A stretch of DNA of 64,000 nt. It comes from Grimontia sedimenti (lineage in GTDB: Bacteria > Pseudomonadota > Gammaproteobacteria > Enterobacterales > Vibrionaceae). Below the pieces are notes generated by a model that was not told where the DNA came from, made no database searches, and saw only the letters and a list, made by a program, of their open reading frames with translations. Location: positions 124,001 through 188,000 of the forward strand of contig NZ_JAALDL010000007.1 in assembly GCF_011045095.1 (NCBI RefSeq), in the 5' to 3' direction. Every line of letters begins with the position of its first letter. The stretch's first letter is position 1. The position numbers and the translations under genes were made by a program. Positions 42,420 through 49,214 of this stretch are shown here, in pieces.

Positions 42420-44372
42420 TCATTGTTTACGCCAACGTTGCCTCTTGCGCGTGGCTGGACTGGAAGAGAGTTCCGCGCCCAGAAAACGTCCCTGGCCACC
42501 CATAACCCCAAGTTGTAAAAGCACTTTCCACTCCTGCTGGGATTCCACTCCCACCGCCAGAACTTGGGTTGGTGTCGGGTCACAGGCTCCCAGCATACTA
42601 CGCACGTACAACTGGTTTTCCGGACGTTGATGAATGTCGCGGATAAGGCTTCGATGGAGTTTGATGTATTTCGGTTGGATATCTTTGACGTAGTGGGTAC
42701 TCACCACAGAACGGCCAGCCTGATCCACCACCACCGCACAACCCAGTGCGCGAACCATGCGAAGCGTCGGTCTGACAGCATCGAAGTGCTTGACCAGCGG
42801 CGCTTCAGAGACTTCAATTTGCAAACGGTTGAGCACACTACGTGGCGTTTGCAGCAAGGTATCTCGCAACCAGGTTTGGTATGCGCGCTGACCCAGTGAC
42901 TCAGCGCAGACATTAATAGACAACACTTCACGTCCGTCGCCCGTGCGAAGAAGATGAAGCGCTTTACCGACCACACGCCTATCTAACGTGCTGTTCATGC
43001 CCACCAGATCGATACCGTTCATAAAGCGTGATGCTTTGATGATTAGGCCATTTTCATCTTTGATGCGCGCAAGCAGTTCGGTATGCAGCTCTTCCCCTTT
43101 GGCATCTTTCACTGCCTGTCGGTAAAGATCCGGACCACCCGCTTCAAACACACGGGTCAACAAGGTTCGCCAGCGAACACTGCCACGGGCATCATCTGCG
43201 ACAACATCTTTTTTAAACGCATACCAACCATTGCTACCCTGAAGCACAGCGCTGCGTTTCGCCATGTCGGCCTCTTCCATCAGGCGGCCCCGGCGCTCAC
43301 CGGTGGTAAAGAAGGTCATACCGAGGTGCGCCCAGTTTTCTTCTTCCAGGCACTCAGGCGGGGTCAGGCGCTCCAGTGCTTTCATTAATTGAGTAGCAAA
43401 CAAACGGGCGTCTTTAGCCGACTGATGCGTGAGCAATACGGCAAATTCCGTGTCGTAGTAACGGGCAAGCACAGCGTCAGGGAAGCGGAGAATCGCGTTC
43501 GACAGCACGTTGCCGACTTCTTTGACCCACTCGTCAGCGCCTTCTTTGCCCGACTCATGGACCAGAGTGTCCCAGTCGCCAATGCGGATCATCAGCACTG
43601 CACCTTGCGCGCCTTTATCTTGCAATAGGGTTTGCAGACGGTTGTCGAACATCACGCGGTTAGCTGCGCCTGTGAGTTTATCCAGGAAGGTGTTGGAGCG
43701 GATAAACGTATCAAAGCGACTGCGTTCCTGACGCGCTTCGCGAAGTTCTGCAATCATCTGGTCGAGCGCAATACTGGCCGTTGCTGGCCATTCACGTTCA
43801 TCACCGGTATGCACCTCTTCTGCCCGTCCAGCCAGAATTAAGCGACCACGGTGTTCTAATAATTCTGCACCCAAGAGCTGGGTTCGTAGCCAACGTATAC
43901 CCCATGAAAGGGCAAGCACAATGACGAGTACCGCAAGCGAAAGCGAAGACATCGCGCCTATCGAATAGGCAAAATCCGCATACGGAGGAACCGATTTAAT
44001 CACAATGAAGAAGCCGGGATTACTCGGGAGATCGTAGCGGTTCACGATCAAATCCAGCGATTTGCCTACCGTTTGGATTTGTTCGTAGTGATACAAAAGG
44101 CCGGTTTTGCTGTTAATTTCCAGCTCAACGATGTCACTGGCTTTCAATAGCTGCGGAAGCCAAAGTCCGATGTTTTCGTTAGAGACAGGGTTGGCAATCG
44201 CATGGTCAATTTCGACCACCACTTTGCTGAGATAATGGGAGAGGAAGTCCGTTCCCAATTTACGAAAACTGATTGCACCACCAATAAAAAGCACGAACAT
44301 GGCACAAACAACAATAAGCGTTACAAAAGCGACCAATCGGTTGGTCAGCTTCATCCCGGCAACTTTTCTCAT
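42420..44372 (-). CDS. csrD: CsrD (MshH), degenerate GGDEF-EAL regulator of CsrB-type sRNA decay
   Basis: Membrane protein that in E. coli directs RNase E cleavage of CsrB/CsrC and does not make or break c-di-GMP. Two transmembrane helices (about residues 13-33 and 138-158) flank a periplasmic sensor region; then come a degenerate GGDEF domain (YDTEF where GGDEF is expected, in ARYYDTEFAVLL) and a degenerate EAL domain (ELL in TELLARI). Both catalytic motifs are thus broken, as in E. coli CsrD. 650 residues. A second possible start is Met7 (MKLTNRL). Located upstream of mshI, its usual site in vibrios, where it was called mshH. Confidence 0.9.
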   Translation of the reverse strand: MRKVAGMKLTNRLVAFVTLIVVCAMFVLFIGGAISFRKLGTDFLSHYLSKVVVEIDHAIANPVSNENIGLWLPQLLKASDIVELEINSKTGLLYHYEQIQTVGKSLDLIVNRYDLPSNPGFFIVIKSVPPYADFAYSIGAMSSLSLAVLVIVLALSWGIRWLRTQLLGAELLEHRGRLILAGRAEEVHTGDEREWPATASIALDQMIAELREARQERSRFDTFIRSNTFLDKLTGAANRVMFDNRLQTLLQDKGAQGAVLMIRIGDWDTLVHESGKEGADEWVKEVGNVLSNAILRFPDAVLARYYDTEFAVLLTHQSAKDARLFATQLMKALERLTPPECLEEENWAHLGMTFFTTGERRGRLMEEADMAKRSAVLQGSNGWYAFKKDVVADDARGSVRWRTLLTRVFEAGGPDLYRQAVKDAKGEELHTELLARIKDENGLIIKASRFMNGIDLVGMNSTLDRRVVGKALHLLRTGDGREVLSINVCAESLGQRAYQTWLRDTLLQTPRSVLNRLQIEVSEAPLVKHFDAVRPTLRMVRALGCAVVVDQAGRSVVSTHYVKDIQPKYIKLHRSLIRDIHQRPENQLYVRSMLGACDPTPTQVLAVGVESQQEWKVLLQLGVMGGQGRFLGAELSSSPATRKRQRWRKQ

Positions 44373-44421
44373 GTACTATCCAAATGAAGGGTTTTGCTGA
44401 TCCCTTCTCAGCAAAAATAAG

Positions 44422-44445
44422 TTCAGAAGGCCAATCGGCCTTGAA
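44422..44445. other. Dyad in the csrD/LysR divergent promoter region
   Basis: AAGGCC-AATC-GGCCTT with further TTC/GAA pairing outside a small bulge. It lies between divergent csrD and the LysR-type gene, a place where an autoregulatory operator would be expected, but it could equally act as a hairpin. No function is assigned. Confidence 0.35.
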
Positions 44446-44516
44446 TTAGTTATTATCGTTGTTCCCGTTATGAAAGTGAACGCAAAGTCGATACTCGGTT
44501 GATAATGAGTCAATAA

Positions 44517-45395
44517 ATGGATTGGATTACCTGCGCGAAAAGTTATGTCACTGTGGTTGAAATGGGTTCGCTGGCTCAAGCTGCAACCAAGCTCAACACC
44601 TCGAGTTCAGCCCTTTCCAAGCGGCTGGCCTGGCTGGAAAATCAACTGGGGGTTCAACTGTTAAAGCGCACTACCCGCACCCTGACCATGACAGATGCGG
44701 GACGATTGTTTTATCAGCGCGGAAAACTTTTGCTGGACGACTGGACACAACTGGTCTCTGAAACCACATCCACTTACGGCGAAGTCAGCGGCGTGCTCCG
44801 AATTGGCGCGCCACTGGCGACTGGCAGTCGTCTGTTGGTTAACAATATCGGTGAGTTTCTTTCGGCGTACCCGAACATTCAGGTAGAGCTGCATACTCTC
44901 GCACCTGGGCAACTCCCAGACCCAAATCTGGATGTGGTGATCACCCGGGAGTTGGCTGACTTTAACTCAGCGAGTTTTATCGCCACCAAGCTGTTTGATT
45001 TCCAGCCGCGCTTTTTTGCTTCACCGACTTATCTTGCGCAGCACCCACCGATTGTCGATCAAGAGCAGCTCTTGCATCACAACTGCCTGCTCTATGGCTC
45101 CACCAGCCACCCACAAGAGCACGAGTTTGAGCATGGTCGAAAGCTACGCCTGAGCGGAAACTTTGTCTCACCCAACCCTGAAGCCTTAGTGAACGCAGCG
45201 GTGGCTGGACTTGGCATTATTCTGGTTGGAGATGTTACGGTCAGAAAGGAATTGGATCAGGGATTACTGGTGCCCGTGCTACCGGATGTGCGTCAGCCGA
45301 AAAGTGCGGCTTATGCCTATTATCCAAAGCTCGAATACAACCACACCAAAACGCGGCTGTTCATTGATTTTCTTAAGCAGAAAGTCGGTCACTGA
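44517..45395 (+). CDS. LysR-family transcriptional regulator
   Basis: 292-residue LysR-type regulator: winged helix-turn-helix at residues 1-60 (GSLAQAATKLNTSSSALSKR, FKRTTR-like LLKRTTRTLTMTDAG), then a periplasmic-binding-like effector domain. The CrgA/AaeR-like N-terminus is common in gammaproteobacteria. Effector and targets unknown; no metabolic neighbour. Its place between csrD and ssb is not the standard vibrio order I know, where csrD and ssb are adjacent, so it may be an insertion. Confidence 0.92.
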   Translation: MDWITCAKSYVTVVEMGSLAQAATKLNTSSSALSKRLAWLENQLGVQLLKRTTRTLTMTDAGRLFYQRGKLLLDDWTQLVSETTSTYGEVSGVLRIGAPLATGSRLLVNNIGEFLSAYPNIQVELHTLAPGQLPDPNLDVVITRELADFNSASFIATKLFDFQPRFFASPTYLAQHPPIVDQEQLLHHNCLLYGSTSHPQEHEFEHGRKLRLSGNFVSPNPEALVNAAVAGLGIILVGDVTVRKELDQGLLVPVLPDVRQPKSAAYAYYPKLEYNHTKTRLFIDFLKQKVGH

Positions 45396-45419
45396 AAAGC
45401 ATTTTCACAGTGCCAGATA

Positions 45420-45581
45420 ATACCAATCGCAGTAAATATCTGCTCATCCTAGCTTGTTAAAATGCTCGATAACTGCGTTGAAAAATTTGACTGTAGAAGA
45501 GCTACTTATCGAAATTTTCCGCCTTGTTCTCGAGCATTTTTCCTGCGCTATTTCTGATCACCTACTTACTGTGATTGGTAT
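45420..45581. repeat. MITE-like palindromic element, 162 bases
   Basis: Terminal inverted repeats of 16 bases, ATACCAATCGCAGTAA on the left and TTACTGTGATTGGTAT on the right, with a single mismatch. Inside, AAAATGCTCGATAAC pairs with GTTCTCGAGCATTTT (one mismatch), so almost the whole element can fold back. No coding capacity. It resembles a small non-autonomous repeat of the kind found in vibrios and shewanellae. No target-site duplication could be assigned with confidence. Confidence 0.75.
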
Positions 45582-45609
45582 AAAACAAACCCCGCAAGAA
45601 GCGGGGTTG
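45580..45609 (-). terminator. Terminator of ssb
   Basis: Stem AACCCCGC/GCGGGGTT with loop AAGAA; on the minus strand it is followed by TTTGTTTTA, about 25 bases beyond the ssb stop. Confidence 0.88.
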
Positions 45610-45634
45610 TGCAGATTCGATAATATCGCGTCGA

Positions 45635-46168
45635 TTAGAACGGGATGTCGTCGTCGAAATCTGGCAGTTCGTTGTACTGCTGAGGCGCCTGTTGTTGAGG
45701 CGGCTGCTGGTGTGCGGGCTGTTGCTGCTGCGGCTGGTAGTTAGACTGCTGAGGTTGCTGTGGCTGACCCCAACCGCCTTGCTGTGGTTGCTGCTGCATT
45801 GGTGCACCTTGACCCATGCCACCACCGGCACGGCTGTCCAGCATTTGCATTTCGTTAGCAACGATTTCAGTTGTGTAACGGTCCTGACCGTCCTGACCTT
45901 GCCACTTACGTGTTTGCAGGCGACCTTCCAGGTACACTTTTGAACCTTTCTTCAGGTATTCACCCGCGATTTCAGCCAGGCGACGGTACATTACCACACG
46001 GTGCCACTCGGTCATTTCCTTGTTTTCACCGGTGTTTTTGTCGCGCCACGTTTCTGAGGTTGCAACGGTCAAATTGGCAACCGCACCGCCATTCGGCAGA
46101 TAGCGAACTTCAGGATCGTTACCCAAGTTGCCAATCAAGATAACTTTGTTTACTCCACGGCTGGCCAT
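45635..46168 (-). CDS. ssb: Single-stranded DNA-binding protein
   Basis: Essential ssDNA-binding protein. OB-fold domain over residues 1-113 ([39 protein letters not shown]), a Gly/Gln/Pro-rich linker, and the acidic interaction tip DFDDDIPF at the C-terminus. 177 residues, as E. coli SSB (178). In vibrios it lies between csrD and qstR, as here apart from the inserted LysR gene. Confidence 0.97.
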   Translation of the reverse strand: MASRGVNKVILIGNLGNDPEVRYLPNGGAVANLTVATSETWRDKNTGENKEMTEWHRVVMYRRLAEIAGEYLKKGSKVYLEGRLQTRKWQGQDGQDRYTTEIVANEMQMLDSRAGGGMGQGAPMQQQPQQGGWGQPQQPQQSNYQPQQQQPAHQQPPQQQAPQQYNELPDFDDDIPF

Positions 46169-46524
46169 ATTGTGCTCCCAAACCTTTATTTATTGATCAC
46201 GTGGGTGACGGTAAACGGCGATGATAACAGAAGCAAAAAAAATCGTCACAATCTTTAATGCCGTTACTGTGACTGAATGCAACCTGATGAAATCTACTAT
46301 GTAAGAATGAATTCTCTTACGCAGAAATCGGCGTTCGAAAACAAATTGTATTAGACTAACAATGAGTTTGGGCGCGTTTTACACACAAAGCTTCGGTTGC
46401 AAGTTCTAAAAATGATACGAATTGCTTTGTGATAGAGCTTTAGAATGCTGCGAATGCATTTTCATAAACTGGTGTACAGCCGGAAAGATGCAAATCGCAC
46501 AGTTACAGGCATTTAGGGATACAC
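46169..46524. other. Divergent intergenic region between ssb and the LuxR-family gene
   Basis: 356 bases with no credible gene. It contains the predicted ssb promoter and a dyad GTAAGA-N8-TCTTAC (46301-46320) of unknown function, then an AT-rich stretch leading to the LuxR-type gene. I looked for a LexA box (CTG-N10-CAG) and found none; ssb is therefore not shown to be SOS-controlled. Confidence 0.6.
46221..46249 (-). promoter_or_regulatory. Predicted sigma-70 promoter of ssb
   Basis: On the minus strand GTGACG, 17 bases, TATCAT: 4/6 and 5/6 matches to -35 and -10, about 50 bases before the ssb ATG. Prediction by eye only. Confidence 0.4.
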
Positions 46525-47202
46525 ATGCAGAACATCGAGACCACCTCAGACAAATACACGATACTCCTCGTCTCAGAGCCGAGCATGACCATCACTGCGT
46601 TGATTTCATGCCTTGAGAAGGAAATTAAAAGCGCCGTGTCTTTGGTAGAGAAGCAAGAAATCAGCGAGAAACTCTCTACATCCTCCGGTCTGGTGTTGAT
46701 TGACCTTAGCGCCTTCGAAGGTGACACCGTCAGTTTCGTCAAACAAAGTCTGGCTCCTTTTAGTGAGCAGCATGTCTTTGCCCTGTTTAACGCACACGAT
46801 CTCTCCGCAAAAGAGCTCGCAAGCTGGCCGTTCATCAAAGGCGTGTTCAAAAAAGAAGATGATCTCGAACACCTGTGTCACGGCATTGAAAAGATGCTGT
46901 CTGGCGAATACTGGCTGCCTCGACAAAAACTGGCTGAGCTCATTCACTACTATCAGCAAAACAACAACAGTGCGATTGATTACTCCGAAATTTGCCTGAC
47001 CAACCGCGAGCAGCAAATCCTTCGCAAGCTGGTCACTGGTGCCTCTAACAGTGAAATTGCTGACAGCCTGTTTGTGTCTGAACACACCGTCAAATCGCAC
47101 CTTTACAACATCTTTAAAAAGATCAATGTGAAGAACCGCGTTCAAGCCGTATTCTGGGCCAAAAATAACCTGTCTGTTATTGGCTTGGATTACCAAGGCT
47201 AA
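46525..47202 (+). CDS. qstR: LuxR-family regulator, QstR/VpsT/CsgD-like
   Basis: 225-residue regulator with an N-terminal receiver-like domain and a C-terminal LuxR helix-turn-helix (about 157-215: LTNREQQILRKLV, SNSEIADSLFVSEHTVKSHL). Its position beside ssb matches VC0396 (qstR) of V. cholerae, the TfoX/HapR-dependent activator of competence and type VI genes. At residues 130-133 it has W-L-P-R where VpsT has its cyclic di-GMP motif W[FLM][TS]R (W131-R134); only the third residue differs. The phosphoryl-acceptor Asp surroundings are not those of a classical response regulator. Whether it acts as QstR or on the polysaccharide operon next door cannot be decided from sequence. Confidence 0.72.
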   Translation: MQNIETTSDKYTILLVSEPSMTITALISCLEKEIKSAVSLVEKQEISEKLSTSSGLVLIDLSAFEGDTVSFVKQSLAPFSEQHVFALFNAHDLSAKELASWPFIKGVFKKEDDLEHLCHGIEKMLSGEYWLPRQKLAELIHYYQQNNNSAIDYSEICLTNREQQILRKLVTGASNSEIADSLFVSEHTVKSHLYNIFKKINVKNRVQAVFWAKNNLSVIGLDYQG

Positions 47203-47528
47203 GCTCTTTACACCTTGTCTCTCTCACTGCAGGTTTTTTCCCTCTTATCGGGTATACCCTGCAGTGAACGCTCTCCCCTCCAAGACTCTATGTTAACTAG
47301 GCTGACAGCTTAATTAGCGAGTTCTCATATTCTGTCACAACTGAGACATCTCAGACTTCATTAGTCCTTCACAATAGAAGGTGCGATGTGAGAGTTGGCC
47401 ATCTCAAAACATACCTATATTAAGCCCGCCCACTGCCGTTCGCACTGATGCGAGGACACATCTATTCACTCGTCGACGTACGCATCCCCATTTGACAAAG
47501 GTAATCTCAAATACAGAGGGTTAGCACT
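47203..47528. promoter_or_regulatory. Intergenic region upstream of the first RTX gene
   Basis: 326 bases without a gene. It holds an inverted repeat CACTGCAGG/CCTGCAGTG (47225-47266, 24-base spacer) that may end the LuxR-gene transcript, and two dyads built from the same half-sites: CTGAGA-CA-TCTCAG (47341-47354) and TGAGA-N8-TCTCA (47389-47406). An AGAGGG ribosome site precedes the RTX ATG. A TTGACA at 47492 has no -10 partner. Operator function is a guess. Confidence 0.5.
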
Positions 47529-48146
47529 ATGAACATAATCTTAGGAACAGATCTGCCCGACGATTTTGTCGGTACGAATGATGATGATTTACTGATCGGC
47601 TTTTTCGAAGACGATGTCATCGTGGGTTTTGGTGGTGATGACGTGGTCTATGGCGGTAAAGGCAATGACAGGATCACCGGTGGCGCCGGGGATGATTTTG
47701 TCCGTGGCGGTGAGGGCGACGACTACGTTGCCGGCGGCAGCGGGAATGACATCCTGTTCGCCGGTAAAGGCGATGATGTCCTCAACGGAGGTATCGGCAA
47801 CGACTTACTCTACGCCCGCGAAGACAGCAATGTGCTTTTCGGTGGCAAAGGTGATGATGCATTGATCAGCGGTACGGGAGACGATTTCCTGTTCGGTGGC
47901 GAAGGTGCTGATGTCTTCATGTTCGACAACATTCTCGGTAACGGTACGGGCAATGACCGTATTACCGACTTTGAAATCGGTACCGATTTGGTTTGGATCC
48001 GTGCAACCGGCGATACCGATTTTGCTTCATTGAGTCTGACTCAGGTCGGCAATAACACACTTGTCAGCCTAGCCGACGGTTCAAGCATCATTATGAACAA
48101 CATTGATGTCGACGACCTATCAGCCAGCGACTTCAACATCATTTAA
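47529..48146 (+). CDS. Minimal RTX Ca-binding protein, first of a twin pair
   Basis: 205-residue acidic protein, predicted type I secretion substrate. After a short N-terminus it is a continuous run of about 12 RTX nonapeptides (GGKGNDRIT, GGAGDDFVR, GGEGDDYVA, GGSGNDILF and so on), ending in GGEGADVFM. The last 75 residues form a beta-rich C-terminal secretion domain (NDRITDFEIGTDLVWI, NNTLVSLADGSS) finishing with DFNII, an acidic-hydrophobic tip typical of type I signals. No signal peptide and no catalytic or adhesin domain. Equal in length and register to the next RTX gene. Probably a Ca-folded matrix or surface protein exported by the ABC transporter downstream. Confidence 0.88.
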   Translation: MNIILGTDLPDDFVGTNDDDLLIGFFEDDVIVGFGGDDVVYGGKGNDRITGGAGDDFVRGGEGDDYVAGGSGNDILFAGKGDDVLNGGIGNDLLYAREDSNVLFGGKGDDALISGTGDDFLFGGEGADVFMFDNILGNGTGNDRITDFEIGTDLVWIRATGDTDFASLSLTQVGNNTLVSLADGSSIIMNNIDVDDLSASDFNII

Positions 48147-48467
48147 CCTCTTCTTATATATCAATGAATTAATACAAGGCAGCAGAATTCTGCTGCCTTC
48201 TCTCATTTCTCTGACACTGCTTCTCGAAATCCCAACAGTCCTATTTGGGTCTCATAACATGGCAATAAATCTGTCATACAGATCAGACAGTAATCTCGCA
48301 CCTCAAATCACTATTGAGACAATTTTCTCAACGCGATTCCTGCAAAGTGGTAGCGCGGCTAGTTGGGCGAGGTCATACCTGTCTGCCAGTCGCCGATGTG
48401 AAGAAGTGAAAAATCACCTGAGCATCGTTAAGACAAAGGTAGGTAGTATCAAAAGGACATATAAAAA
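48147..48467. promoter_or_regulatory. Intergenic region between the twin RTX genes
   Basis: 321 bases with no gene I would support. It begins with a perfect palindrome (48176-48199) and carries the dyad TTGAGA-N6-TCTCAA (48314-48331), using half-sites like those upstream of the first RTX gene. Just before the second RTX ATG, GACAAAGGTA recurs as in the first leader, followed by AAAAGGACA as ribosome site. This suggests the leader was duplicated along with the gene and that each copy has its own control. Confidence 0.5.
48176..48199. terminator. Perfect 24-base palindrome after the first RTX gene
   Basis: AAGGCAGCAGAA/TTCTGCTGCCTT, 12-base arms without spacer, 30 bases past the stop codon and followed by CTTCTCTCATTTCT. 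It can form a strong hairpin in RNA; the U tract is weak, so it may attenuate rather than end transcription, or protect the upstream mRNA. Confidence 0.55.
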
Positions 48468-49085
48468 ATGGCTGACATTGTAGGAACCAATAATCCAGAG
48501 TCACTGGAAGGAACAAACGATGCTGATGTGATCAGCGGACTGGGTGGCGATGATCGCATTGTAGGTTTTAATGGCGATGATCAAATCCTCGGCGGTGCAG
48601 GTAACGATCTGCTCATCGGTGGTAAAGGCGACGATCTGCTGAAAGGCGGTGAAGGCGACGATGTACTGCGCGGCGGTACAGGCGAAGACAACCTCCAAGG
48701 TGGTGAAGGCGACGACAAACTGCTTGGCGGTGAGGGGAACGATACCCTTTACGCAAACAGCGGCAACGACTTCATGTACGGTGGTAACGGTGATGACTGG
48801 CTGTTCAGCGGCACAGGAAACGACTTCATGTTTGGCGGCGACGGCGCAGACACTTTTGTTTTCCATAACCTGCTGGGTGAAGGCACTGGTAATGACCGCG
48901 TTGTGGATTTCGAAGTTGGCATCGACACACTGATCATTCGCTCAACTGGCGACACCGACTTTGCTTCACTGGACATCACCCAAGTAGGCAACAATACGCT
49001 GGTCAATCTGGCGGACGGCTCAAGCTTTACTCTGAACAACATCACTGCGACAGACCTGTCAGCAGATGACTTTATTATCGTCTAA
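48468..49085 (+). CDS. Minimal RTX Ca-binding protein, second of a twin pair
   Basis: 205-residue paralogue of the previous RTX protein. Twelve nonapeptides (GLGGDDRIV, GFNGDDQIL, GGAGNDLLI, GGKGDDLLK, GGEGDDVLR, GGTGEDNLQ, GGEGDDKLL, GGEGNDTLY, ANSGNDFMY, GGNGDDWLF, SGTGNDFMF, GGDGADTFV), then a C-terminal domain almost identical in layout to that of the first copy (TGDTDFASL, QVGNNTLV, DLSADDFIIV). Repeats 9 and 11 are degenerate at the same places in both copies. Tip DFIIV fits a type I secretion signal. A strong terminator follows. Confidence 0.88.
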   Translation: MADIVGTNNPESLEGTNDADVISGLGGDDRIVGFNGDDQILGGAGNDLLIGGKGDDLLKGGEGDDVLRGGTGEDNLQGGEGDDKLLGGEGNDTLYANSGNDFMYGGNGDDWLFSGTGNDFMFGGDGADTFVFHNLLGEGTGNDRVVDFEVGIDTLIIRSTGDTDFASLDITQVGNNTLVNLADGSSFTLNNITATDLSADDFIIV

Positions 49086-49103
49086 CTCAGGCGAGCTATA
49101 CTC

Positions 49104-49144
49104 AAAACAACCAGCAGTATCTTCCTATGCTGGTTGTTTTTTTT
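49104..49144 (+). terminator. Rho-independent terminator after the second RTX gene
   Basis: 13-base arms AAAACAACCAGCA/TGCTGGTTGTTTT with an 11-base loop and an eight-base T run. It separates the RTX genes from the transporter genes, which therefore need their own promoter in the 70 bases that follow. Confidence 0.94.
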
Positions 49145-49214
49145 GGGGCTCATTAAATCTTTCGCTACGTGGCTGTATCCATACGTATAGCGATGCAACG
49201 TCATCGGATATAAC

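Noticed and set aside
46468-46480. CTG-N5-CAG near the LuxR-family gene as a LexA box
   Set aside because: LexA sites need CTG-N10-CAG; the spacing is wrong.
47492-47520. TTGACA upstream of the first RTX gene as a -35 element
   Set aside because: The base run 17 positions on is the AGAGGG ribosome site, with no -10 hexamer and too little room before the start codon.
47680-48850. Repeated 27-base units that look like a short tandem or CRISPR-like array
   Set aside because: They are the coding repeats of RTX nonapeptides, in frame and without spacers.
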